This document shows, in pieces, positions 49,626 to 60,945 of a stretch of 64,000 nt of DNA. Within the stretch, counting starts at the first letter, position 1, and each line of letters starts with the position of its first letter. The stretch is from Luzula sylvatica. Lineage: Eukaryota; Streptophyta; Magnoliopsida; Poales; Juncaceae. The position numbers and the translations under genes are program-made. The notes under the pieces were generated by a model. The model was not told the origin of the DNA and searched no databases. It was given only the letters and a program-made list of their open reading frames with translations. The DNA is taken from NCBI GenBank assembly GCA_946800325.1, contig OX326960.1, forward strand, positions 22,187,150 through 22,251,149. The letters are read 5' to 3'.

Positions 49626-50121
49626 ATATTTAATGGTAAATATTGAAATCATGAGTTTGTAATAAAATATGAAATTTATTTAATAATAAATATCTTTTGG
49701 TTAATTATCTATTGATTTCAATAAAATCTGATATATATGATCTTAAGTATTCACAATTAATTTCTACACAATACAGAAAGACTTGGTTCATTACTATACC
49801 TCACATAATGTGAGTCACATTAATCGGAATCTACCAATCACAGGAGTTTTTGGAAAAGAGAGACCCTTGCTATGGTCTTGTAGTAACGAAGTAGTTTAGC
49901 CTCCCACGTGTATACCAATCATTTGGTTACTAACCCTCGTTATGGTGACTCACACAGGATCTCACATATATTCTTTTGGTTATATATCAACCTATATATA
50001 TATATATATATATATTTGGTACCATTAAAGATAAGATAGCAATAATATATCTATCTTTTGGTTATATATCTATCTTTTGGTTAAATTGTGACTATTCTCC
50101 CTCTAAACCCTAATTACGACC

Positions 50122-50175
<54 letters not shown>

Positions 50176-50220
50176 TGAGTTGTGGTTCCTCTCTCTGTGC
50201 AACTCAAGTTATTGATCAGA
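49626..50220. other. AT-rich spacer with (CT)n and (CG)n runs
   Basis: A (TC)n tract at 50122-50162 passes into GCGCGCGCGC at 50163-50176. No gene here; it precedes the FAR1-like fragment and may be its former leader. Confidence 0.4.
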
Positions 50221-50270
50221 TTATCTTTCTTTTTATTAATTCCTCTATCTGAAACTTAATCACTCTCACA

Positions 50271-50570
50271 ATGGCTTCTACTAGTTCAATTTCTCGTGAT
50301 TATGTATCTGATTTTGACGACGACGACGACGTAGAAGTAAATAAGTGAAATTTATGAATAAAATACGATATAAATTATAACACATCACAAAAATGACATA
50401 TTTTTAATAATAATGATAGGTGCAGCTATACAATGATATTGATGATAATCTAGATATTGTTGATGATGAGAGAAACCGTGAATCAATTTTTAAGTATGAA
50501 ATTTGATAGTGTAGAAGATGGTTATCAATATTTTCAGTGCCATGTGTTCTTTTATAAAATTGAATGATAA
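50271..50570 (+). pseudogene. Possible FAR1/FHY3- or MuDR-type transposase N-terminal fragment
   Basis: The ATG at 50271 opens MASTSSISRDYVSDFDDDDD, then VE with a GTAAATAAG donor, joining after ...GATAG to VQLYNDIDDNLDIVDDERN and continuing. A frameshift later, the next frame reads MKFDSVEDGYQYFQCH, like the start of the FAR1 DNA-binding domain (MxFDSxEEAYxFYxxYA). Everything downstream is missing. The family match rests on a short motif. Confidence 0.35.
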
Positions 50571-51162
50571 AAAAAACATGTCTATTTGTGAAGTTTATTC
50601 ATTCTGATAGGTACAATTTTTAAAATAATCGGTACCAGTTATTAATTAATTGTTATACAACATTTACTCAACATGATTAACTTGGAATATAAAATCTTAA
50701 ACATAAATTACAAAATCTACAATGAATATAAACAATACTTTAATCATAATCTCATAAAAATGTTTTATTGTGCGCAACAAGTCAGCTGGCAAATTTAACC
50801 GGCAAAATCCTCTTATCCAATACTTCAATCATAATCTCGTCTTTAATCGACCAATCTTCACATATTAAAATATAACCAATATTAGAAAAATTATTTTGGA
50901 ATCGCAAGAAGGATCTAGTGCCTTGTTTTGGATTAGTGGGAGAAACTACGCTATTAGAAGAAGAAAAGAACAAATGGATGGAACCATAGGCTCTGTGAGG
51001 AACAAACGGAGAGATGAATGAATTAAACCAAAGACTCCGTTAATCACAATTTAAATCATTTAATGTTGATCCGACCAGATTTTTTGTCATCCAAGGGTTT
51101 ATAAGTTAGTGGCACCCATGCTTTGGTACCGTTAATGTCATAGTAGACGGACACACACACCC

Positions 51163-51217
<55 letters not shown>
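50571..51217. other. AT-rich spacer DNA
   Basis: Ends in (TC)n and (TA)n runs at 51164-51216. No gene recognised. Confidence 0.4.
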
Positions 51218-51218
<1 letters not shown>

Positions 51219-51520
51219 GATATGATCAATGGCCAACACTCTTGTTTGGCCAACGTCGGCCAACACTACTTATTATCCTAATTCTAAATATTATAATCGA
51301 ATTTCAACCGTATAGATATGATCTATATCATCTAGATATGATGTAGAATAAATTTTGTACAATTTTTATTTTTCTATCTAACAAAATTGATAACATATTT
51401 TCACAACCGTCCATTTCGGTAAATTTTTAGATTTACATGAATGAAAATTTGAAACCTAATAAAAATTCATCCTAAGACTATCTATATGATTCATGTTGTA
51501 TATATATATGTAATCAACAG
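51218..51520. mobile_element. Partial GGCCAACA-family MITE
   Basis: The left end ATCAATGGCCAACACTCTTG, then TTTGGCCAACGTCGGCCAACAC, and the inner phrase TTCAACCGTATAGATATGAT match the element at 16778-17319. The inverted right end is not seen, so the copy is truncated or interrupted. Confidence 0.65.
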
Positions 51521-52670
51521 CCTTGTATGATCTACAAGATCAAAACTTTCTGGATCTTCGATCTTCAAATCCAACGAATACGATTAAATCTCGCATTTGA
51601 CAAAAAAAATGTATTAAATTCATTCATACCTCAAAATCTAAATCGATAATATAATTAGACTATAATAATTGTTTGAATATTTGAAATTAGTTTGTATTCG
51701 TATTTGTTTGCGATAATATCCAAGCCCTACTTGTTTAATATTGGAACCAAATGTGACCTTGAATCATATTATTCTGTTTTCCAACCATTTCGTAAAGTAT
51801 TCGACCTGATTTAACAACACACATATTCAATATTTTTGATATCCCTTACCCGAATCCATACGTATTTCTAAAAAATTTTTGTAAAAATTTTGTTGCGAAA
51901 TATGCGTATTCATATTTTGGATCACGACACACATATCGTGTCATTGCTCTCCGTCCTGCTTCGATTTGTCTACTTGTAATCCAAAAAAAGTTCACTATCT
52001 GTAGAGCATATCTTCCAGTAAATAATACGGTTGTCTCATTGAGATATTTTTTTCATGTGTCATCTATGTTGTCTACGGAATCGAATTCTTTTGGGTTATA
52101 ACCCATGGTTGCTTCTTAATCTCATCATTAATTGAGATTATCATGACTTCTTTCTTAATTTTTCAGCGATTTCGTCGTTTCTCATCCATTTTAGCATTTT
52201 TTTGTGCTTTCTCAAGAATTTATGCGGTATTTATTTTTAGCAATTTTCAATAAATTTTTTATTATATTTTATTTTACATGTGATAAGTCATATTTATTTC
52301 AACAAATTTTTATTATTTTATCATCAATTTTTTTGTTTAAAAATTAAGTATTTTCATCTGCATTTTATAAAATTTTATAAAATTTTGCGAAATTATTTTT
52401 TTATTTTCGTTTATTTTTTATCATAATGTTAAACACATGTTAAACACATGTTGAACGATGCATTAATTCGACTCAATAATTATTTTTTTAATTTATAAAT
52501 TTAAATTTGATTAATTATGGACGATGCTAAATGAGATTTTTAAAAGTATTAAATAAATAAATTTTGTGTGGAAGATAGATTTTTTTAATTTTTTAATATA
52601 AAAGAAATGTAAAATATTTGTTTTTCAAATGATTATGGTATTTGGTTTTTGACTCTTGACATAGAAATTA
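51521..52670. other. AT-rich spacer DNA up to the right arm
   Basis: No exon or element end recognised. Confidence 0.4.
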
Positions 52671-52789
52671 CAGTATCATCACTCCGTGACGGATTTATCA
52701 AAGTAAAATTTCTCCATATTGGTTCTCGAGCCCTGAAGAAGTCATCATGACTGTCGGCCGATTTATCAAGTCTCAAATCAAATAATTTG

Positions 52790-53350
52790 CTATGTTATGC
52801 GGATACTTCAAAAACGCAAAAGTATCCTGAGGATATGCGTATCCGATACGGATACGGGTGCGATACGGCTCGGATACGTATCGGATACGTCACGTGGCGT
52901 ATCCGAATATTTTAATATTTTTTTTTTCCGGATACGACGGGGATACGGCAGGATACGGAAGGATACGGTTGGGGATACGGCCAGGATACGGCTGGGATAC
53001 TCCATTTAGGATACTTCGGCCCATTATATATTTTGGCCCATAATATTTTTAAATAAATTATATAGGATACTTCTAGGATACTTCTAGATTAGTTCTAAAA
53101 TATTTCTAGAACAAGTTTATGATAGTTTTATGATACTTGTATTGTTTGCTTGATATTATTTATTGACATGATATTTAATTTAAAAATATAATTAATTAAT
53201 TATTTAATTTATTACTTATTTATTAATTATATATAATATAAATATATTAAATTGTCGTATTCCCGTATCCGTGATTTTTTGAAAATTGCCGTATCGCCGT
53301 ATCCGTATCGTATCGGATACGCTACCCGTATCCGTATCCGTGCAACATAG
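52790..53350. mobile_element. 561-bp hAT-like element of CGTATCC/GGATACG words
   Basis: The ends CTATGTTATGCGGATAC and GTATCCGTGCAACATAG are inverted. The perfect 8-bp duplication ATAATTTG lies at 52782-52789 and 53351-53358. The left arm of the inverted duplication shows the matching empty site (AATCGTTTGAGATCATCTCGG on the minus strand near 45545-45565). No coding capacity. Confidence 0.92.
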
Positions 53351-56332
53351 ATAATTTGTGATCCATCTCGGAAATTGTTACCTCTAATTTCACTCTGACA
53401 CAATTCTCCTACAAAATAATACTCAAAAGGAAAATGTTGGACATGCCCCATCTCTCCCCCCACATTTTTAATGAGGTGATATGATTAAACATCTTAAAAA
53501 TTAATACTTTAATTAATAATTTAACGTCTTAAATATATGTTCAATCATAAATTGAAATAATTAAATCATAAATTAAGATGTTAAATCATATTTTTGTTTG
53601 TTAATTTTAAAGATATTAAATCATATTTTACTCATCAATAATGTGGAGGGAGAGTACTATGAGATCATCACTGCTCTACTAAAAAAAGGGACTTTTTGTA
53701 CTTGTAAATCAATATCAATATCATACATCAAAAATTATCCAAAAACTCTCTCCTCCTGTCTTCCTCCCTCAAAGTCCTTCTCTCCCTCAAGGTCGGATCA
53801 TACAAATTTTGATCAAACGACTCAATATTATTGGACATATCCAATTGCATGATTTGGTCGAAGTGATCCATAAATGGAAGTTGATGGATTGCAATAGTAT
53901 CGAGTTTGAAAAATCAAGAGACAGGTAAATACATGGTTTCCCTTCCTTTCTCAAGAAAAGTCATAGAGATTGAGCCTGCTCAAATCAGACCTTGCAAGAT
54001 TCCACCACAAACTCAAGTAAACTAAAACTCAAAATCCAAGTTTTAACTTTTAAATTTAGTTACTTTGGTATTAATTTATTTTTTTGCCTTTTTTTCAGGA
54101 AAGTGAAATGTACAGAATTGGAGACATGGTTGAAGCATGCCAAGAGAGGCGAACGTACGGGTTATCTTGGTTTCCTGCAACCGTGGAGAAAATCATACGT
54201 GGCCATTATTTCCTCATAAAATACGATAATGTCGAAAAGATACCTAATGGACACTTAACTGAAATTCTCGTCTCGAAATTCTTGAGACCGTCGGTTCACC
54301 TTTTGCCAAGGCCCGATCATGAGATTGGTATGTTTTCTCAAGTCGAAGTCTTCTACGAAGGGGGTTGGTCCCCTGGCATGGCGATGCGTGTTTCTTGCGA
54401 GGGTGATCATTTCGACGTTCAATTCAAAGAGAATGATACCGAAGTAAAGTTGAAACTTCTCAAGGGAGCGAACTTGAGATTGCGGTGGGAATGGAGCGGA
54501 ACTGATTGGACCACATGTGCCACTCATAGTGGCCTGAAGGTATCGTTTTTCTAGAGTATTTTAGAAAAGTTTGTAAAATTCAAAAAATTTGCAAGTAATT
54601 TAACTACCACAAACACATTGTTGAATTGGTCATATACAATTTAGTCGCTAAAGATAAATGGAGGGAACATAAAAGTCTACCGTAGAAGGATGATGAAACG
54701 GACCACTAGAGGTAACAAACTATGGACTCGATATCATGAAATCCACTGGAGGTAACAAACTATGGTCATATACAATTTAGAATCACACTATGTGCAATTT
54801 TCTCTTTTCATTTTACCAGGTGATTCTAGTATAATGCAACCAGAACAAGGTTTGCGCAATACGAATTCAAGTTTGGTGGATGTACCTGTCAGTTATGTAC
54901 CGCACATGTACTTGGCAGGTACGGACCAGTATATCTTTTTTCTTCCATAACAATCTATCGTCGTGAAACAAGTACTAGTTTATTTTTCTATGAATCGCAG
55001 ATGGTCCGAGTCACAGCACGGTGGTCCCCAATATAGGAGCACAAACTGGTTGTATGCTTAATACTCCTACTCGAGGTTAAATGTCATATATATACTAATT
55101 CTTATTTTTTCTATTTCAATTATGTAACCTCAAAAAGAAAGGTCAATTATGTTTTATTTCAATTGCAGATTTTCTGTGTAATGCTGATCATATTCCCAAG
55201 TCTAACCATAGTCCTAAGTACGCCTTGAATTCGGTAGGTAGTAACATCATACTTCCCTTCGAGAAGGTGTTATCCGAGTGGAAAGATCTAGAAGATAGCA
55301 CGGTGGTCCCCAATATAGGAGCACAAACAGGTTGTATGCTTAAATCTCGAGGTGAAATGTTATATATACTAATTCTTTTTTTTTATTATTTCAATTTTGT
55401 AACCACAAAAAGGGAATAAAAATGAAAACAAAGGTCACTTATGTTTTATTTCAATTGCAGATTTTCTGTGTAATGCTGATCATATTCTCAACTCTGACCA
55501 TAGTGGCCTGAAGGTATTGTTTTTTTGGAGTATTTTAGGAAAGTTTGTAAAATTCAAAAATCATGCAAGTAATTGAACTACCACAAACACATTGTTGAAT
55601 TGATCATATACAATTTATTCGCTAAAGAGAAAGGAATCTAGCTCAGATGAGGTGGCTCGGACTGAACTAAAAGGAGAGATGCACAAAACATCAGAAAGTT
55701 CTGTACAACCTACCAACATACGTAGGTAAATTAAGTGGTGGGTTTTGTATTTTTCCAACTTATAATTATATATTATATATTCTTACCCTACTTTTCGATT
55801 CTGTGAACAGAGATAACGGTTCGGATGATGATAATTGTGATTCTCGGAACTTAACAAGATACAGTGAGGAGTTTCAGACTGTAAGCTTCTTTCTACTATA
55901 ACTTGCTCCTTCAATTTGTTCGTACCTCATTGTTATCAATCTGTCAAACAATAACATAACCCCATATAATATTCATTTCAAATAACTCTACTTAATTTTG
56001 ACTTATAACTCTTTTGATTGGTTCCAGAAAGAGATAAATGGAGGGAACTTAAAAGTCTACCGTAGAAGGATGATGAAGCGGAGCACTAGAGGTAACAAAC
56101 TATGGACCCGATATCATGAAATCCACGAATTGCAAAAATGGAGGATATAATGAGAGAGGTAACAAACTATGGACCCGATATCATGAAATCCACGAATTGC
56201 AAAAATGGAGGATATAATGAGATTCACACTATGTACAATTTTCTTTTTACCAGGTGATATAATGAGATTAGGAATTCATAAGTCTAACCATAGTCCTAAC
56301 GATAGTCCTAAGTGTGCCTCGAATTCGGTAGG

Positions 56333-58400
56333 TGTTGGGATTTTTGGGTTTATTTGTTGATTTTGAGAGTATTTGGGGGATTATAGTTTGAAGATCATTA
56401 GTATAAAGAATAAAGTAACTAATGGAAACACACAGGCGCAAACACACGGATAGGGTTTATTTTTTCTTCTTCATTATTTCTTGTCTACAACAATACACGG
56501 AGAGAAGATTGAATTGATATTTTTTATACTAGAAATATTTCTCGCGTTTCGCTGCGATATTTCAAAATTTTTTATGATCATAAAATAATAATTTTATCTA
56601 AAACGTTATAAGTACAAATCAAACTTTTCAATTTTATCCAAATGTTAATTAAAAAAAAAACCTCTGATATTAAATAGTCTCACATACTTACGTAATAAAT
56701 ACAAATTTTTTTCCTCCTAAAAGCATATCATATGTTCCAAAAGAAAAATTCAAATGTTTTATTTAGAATATCAGATATGTGAAATAAAATAAAATTCTAA
56801 AAAATGCAAACAAAAAAACATAAAATACGCAACTTGGTACCAATCAAAACTGTTATAATAAGCACAAAAAAACGCAGCTTGGTACATAGACGCATAAAAG
56901 ACGCAGCTTGGTAAACAAAAAAAATCTGTGAACAGTAAAAACATGAACAATACGCTGAATATGGTGAACAGTAACGTGTGACGTGGCCTCCTGGTTTGGC
57001 TCCAAAGTGGTGTAAATTTAATGGAGGGGTAAATTTTTTTTCTCTCTTTTTTCTCTCTCTAATTTTCTGGAGTTTTTCTCTCTAATTTTTTTGGAGATTT
57101 TCTCTCTCTAAAAACATATGAGATGGGTTGTATTTATAGATCACATGCACCCTCTCAAATACAACTCTTTTTTTATTCTAGATACTTCTATTCTATCTAA
57201 TAGACAAATATATCTCACATTCACACACAAATATATTGAATATTATCCTGCCCTAATAATATTATTAATTAAAAAAAAATTAATTTTAATACCCCCCCCC
57301 CCCCTTAATGTTTTTTCGTTATTTTTTGTTGTTGTTGTCGATACTCTCCTTTAATATTTTTTTCTGTTATTTTTAGTTATTTTTTTTTTCTCTCGATACC
57401 TCTCCGTAATTTCTTTCGTCACGTTCATTGTATCTTCTTTCCTCTTTTAAACTCTTTTTTTTTCGAATCGGTTTTTTTTTTCGAATCGTCCTTTTTTTTA
57501 GGATCATTTTTTTCGAATCCACTTTTTCCGAATCGTCTTATTTTTGGATCGTTTTTGTTTTGTTTTTTGAATCATCTCCTTTTTTCGTCATGTCCATACC
57601 ATCGTCAATTTTTTCTTCTTTTATTATTTTTCATAGACTATGCGTGATCAAAATAACTCTCGTGATAATACTCCAAAAAATTGTATTTTTCTCCATCGAA
57701 ATTCAGTTGCGAAACTTGTGGGAACCCGAACACACCGTTTTGGGTTGTCGTGGCTTTCTCCTACTCCAAATTTCTACTAAATTCGATAAATCGGAAATGA
57801 GTTGTGAAGTTCGTGGGGGCCCAAATACTTAACCTCCTTGGTTTTCTTGGTGATCTCCTTCTTCGACTTCTACTAAACTCGCCAAATCGGAAATAAGTTG
57901 TGAAGTTCGTGTGAGCCCAAGTACGTAACCTCCTTGATTGTCTTGGTGATCTCCTTCTCCGACTTCTACTAAACTCAATAACCGTCGCTTTCGATAATCA
58001 TCGCTCGATAACCGTCGCTTTCGATAACCGTCGCTCTGATACTAATTTGTTGGAATTTTTGGATTTATTTGTTGATTTTGAGAGTATTTGGGGGATTATT
58101 GTTTGGAGATCATTAGTATAAAGAATAAAGTAACTAATGGAAACACACAGGCGCAAACACACGGATAGGGTCTATTTTTTTTATTTTTTTCTTCATTATT
58201 TCTTGTCTACAACAATACACGGAGAGAAGATTGAATTGATATTTTTTATATGTCTTTTCTCTTTATTTTTCTCTCTAATTTTCTGGAGATTTTCTCTCTC
58301 TAAAAACATATGAGATCGGTTGTACTTATAGATCATATGCATCCTCTCAAATACAACTCTTTATTTATTATAGATATTTTTTTTGAGTAAATTCGGAAAG
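56333..58400 (-). mobile_element. Short non-autonomous LTR retrotransposon
   Basis: Direct repeats begin TGTTGG(G/A)ATTTTTGG at 56333 and 58048 and share about 330 bases, with a shared TATAAATACAACC-like promoter in minus orientation. Next to the second repeat the minus strand reads AATTAGTATCAGAGCG (58047 down to 58032), an initiator-Met tRNA primer-binding site with one mismatch. Near 57290-57304 a G14 tract (minus strand) is a candidate polypurine tract. The internal region is only about 750 bases and has no gag or pol. The first repeat is interrupted by a Helitron-like insertion; the far end of the second repeat is altered, so no clean target duplication is seen. Confidence 0.75.
56529..57030 (-). 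mobile_element. Helitron-like insertion inside the LTR
   Basis: Relative to the other LTR, about 500 extra bases follow TTTTTTATA. The minus strand ends with a GC hairpin (TCGCAGCG-AAA-CGCGAGA) and CTAG followed by T, as in Helitron 3' ends. The 5' end near 57030 is not sharp. Confidence 0.55.
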
Positions 58401-59365
58401 GGCTCAAAGTCCCACTTAGTAACATCGTACTTACCTTCGAGAAGGTGTTATCCCAGTGGAAAGATCTAAAAGATTGCGACATATTCAAAAGTACACCGCA
58501 GAAATCCCACTTCATGAGACTCCGCAGGTATGAAAAACCAGGCTCAACAATCCTTTCGACTAAACAAAAAAGAGCTAGTTCTTAACAATTTATTCTTCAA
58601 AATTTTAATTAATCGTAGTGTATGGTCTGGCTATCCGGAGGATATGTTCGAATGTCTTGCATATGGGTTGGTATTGAACTTTGTCCAACAAGTGAATAAA
58701 ATCGAAAAACTTTCTGTTCGTGATGATGTGACGAGTTTCGAGGCAAAACTCGCTTTTTTCGAGGAAGATGGCTTCGTTGTGGACCCAAATCAGGCCCATT
58801 TGAATGAACTTGTCAAAACAAAGAGCGCAGTTGAAGACAAGCTGTTGAAAAGAATGAAGTGGGGCCAAGAGTTAGTTGAGGTTGAAGAAGATAACAAAAA
58901 CGTGGTCGAATCTCTTAATCACACAGAGAAAGAGTTGAGAAAATTGAGACACAAGATGGAGAAGCTTCAGAGAAAGAGAAAGGGACTTTTTGATCGATCT
59001 ACGAATAATAGGGAGAGAATTTTGTCGCTCGAGAATAAGATTTCTGAAGAGAATAAATTTCGTGATAATTTGGATCGCTATTTGCCCAGGCCACAGTGGA
59101 ATAATCAGTAAAGGAACCCTTTTAAGCTAACTATGTTCGTTCTTTATCTAATTTTGATTAGGGTGGAAATGTTTCTTGTTTAGTAAAGGAAAAAGGCTTA
59201 GTTATCGGTTACTAATTTTGATTAGGGGAAAAATGTTTGTTGTTTGAGTAAAGGAAAAAGCCTAAGTTATCTACTTTTGGTACTAACTATGTTATGTGAA
59301 ATATATAATCATCTCATTTATGATATTTTGTTAGATTCCTTTTGGGTTATTGTAGGATTATTTAT

Positions 59366-59765
59366 CTATGTTAAACTTTGTTGTTAATTACGTAGCATAT
59401 AATTTTACAATCGAGCTTTCTTTTTTTATAATAATTTTACAATTGAGTAAATATCGTTGAACTGCCATCTACTGTAAATATTTTCTTGGGCAGTAAACAT
59501 CTCGTAAATTTTCATTAAACAAACAAAAGTAATTATAAATTTAAAAGAAAGGGTTGATTTTATAGATAGAAAGAAAAAGTAAAAATCCTAGCAAATCTGA
59601 AGTTTTGCCGCTAATTCATACAAAAGCAGAAGCCAAAACAGAGACGGATCCGAACACGAATTATACGGGAGGGATCTGCACGAGTCGAACTCCAATTCTC
59701 TAAACTTGCAAATCAATGATTCTAACCATCAAACCACACTATCAAATGTGATTTTGTGAGATTTT
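59366..59765 (-). mobile_element. ~400-bp insertion with tRNA-like head, possible SINE
   Basis: This block is absent from the left arm. At its right end the minus strand has a B-box-like GAGTTCGACTC (59681-59692) and an A-box-like TTTGATGGTTAGAATCA (59719-59738), with a TTTGCAA anticodon-loop-like stretch between. That is the order of a tRNA or tRNA-derived SINE head. The tail and target duplication were not resolved. Confidence 0.4.
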
Positions 59766-59835
59766 TTACTATATATTATACTTCTGCAATCAAATATACT
59801 CATGTTTTCTCAATCTTAAAGGGCAGGGATCCGCT

Positions 59836-59901
59836 AGGGTTTAGGATTTAGGATTTATAATTTAGAGTTTAGGATTTAGGATTTAGGATTTAGAGTTTAG
59901 G
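59836..59901. repeat. Degenerate telomere-like TTTAGGA/TTTAGGG repeats
   Basis: About nine TTTAGG(G/A)- or TTTAGAG-like units. It mirrors 41457-41505 in the other arm but is longer. Confidence 0.65.
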
Positions 59902-60460
59902 TAAGTCAATCATCATTACCTCGTTGAACAATGAAGAATTCAAAAGGAAGAGTGAGAAGAGGAGAAACCTATTAAAATTAATGTTTTTGATCTATTTTAT
60001 TTATGTAGTGGATAAATTAATGCATAGATAATATATTAGTGTGTGGGATGAATAAGAATTATTTGATTATCTATTTTAAAATTAATGTTTTTTAAGTTAT
60101 ATATTTTATTTATGATGTGTTATCCAAGTTATAAAAAATTGATTTCGAGAAGGTAAATGAGAATCATCAATATCACTTATCTCATACGTTGTAGTTGTAA
60201 AAATTGAGATTGTAAAATTGAGAGAAACAAAACAAAAGTTTTAAACAAAACAAAGTGATCCAAAAATAATAATTAATTAAAGAGTACATAATGTTGAAAA
60301 CAATCTCATCATTATTTCTAAAATCGTATCCAAACAAATTTGTCTGTACTTTTTGGATGTTGTGTAACCAATTATAAATTAAAGAAACAAAACAAAAGTT
60401 TTGTAAGAGACCTCTCCTTTTTTTTCCGTGCTTTCACTTGTTCGTTTGTTTATAATAAAT

Positions 60461-60607
60461 TTTTGTATTAATTAAAATATACTATTGAAAATGTATTATT
60501 TTATTCTCAATTTTAACTATGTTAATATATTGAATTCATCCGTATATTTTTTTTTAATTTGAATAGTATATTTTGCACGCGTGAATTTTTTTTGAATTCT
60601 CCTTAAC

Positions 60608-60655
<48 letters not shown>

Positions 60656-60945
60656 ATGAGATAGGCTCAATAACCAACATTCTTATTTGGCCAACATTGG
60701 CCAACATTTTCTGAGCCCTTAGATCAAAAATCTGATGGATCGTATTAATTCCCGCACATGTAATTGTTTGTTTTGATTTTACTAAAATAACAGGATTTTA
60801 CTAAAAAAACCGGTTGGTTCGCTCTTAAAAAGAAAATACAAAATTTCCGGTTTATTTTCCTTTCTTCTTCGTTCACGACCAATCCACTCCTTAATAGAAA
60901 CCTTTCACCTTCAACATGTAATTTATTCCCCTTTTTTTTTTTTTC
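60461..60945. other. Repeat relics beyond the right arm
   Basis: 60475-60612 is an inverted relative of 18680-18830; a (TA)n run lies at 60608-60652. From 60654 there is a partial GGCCAACA-family MITE end (TTGGCCAACATTGGCCAACA). Confidence 0.5.

Larger units (their letters stand above)
53786..59111 (+). pseudogene. Second Agenet-DUF724 copy, decayed and transposon-split
   Basis: Same exon order as the gene at 41850-45380, on the other strand. Exon 1 (53786-54016) lost the AT of its start codon (GTCGGATC for GTCATGGATC) and gained about five bases. Exon 2 (54099-54539) is still open and encodes the Agenet modules. Exons follow at about 54640-54706, 54820-54918, 55001-55075, 55169-55351 and 55461-55513. 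The acceptor of the next exon (~55618) changed from TTTAG to TTTAT. The counterparts of exons 11-12 are gone; part of the preceding exon's downstream sequence is tandemly duplicated (56093-56220). Exon 13 is split by an LTR element. The last exon (to 59111) keeps an open DUF724 end (SVWSGYPEDMFECLAYGLVL and onward). Full-length protein is impossible. Confidence 0.9.
52671..60460. repeat. Right arm of the large inverted duplication
   Basis: It mirrors 40941-45680. Relative to the left arm it carries extra DNA: the hAT-like element 52790-53350, AT-rich DNA at about 53400-53690, the LTR element at 56333-58400, and about 400 bases at 59366-59765. All appear inserted after the duplication. Confidence 0.9.

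Noticed and set aside
57290..57304. C14 run as an assembly gap or poly-C artefact
   Set aside because: Its position between interior and LTR in an element read on the minus strand fits a G-rich polypurine tract, so an artefact need not be assumed.
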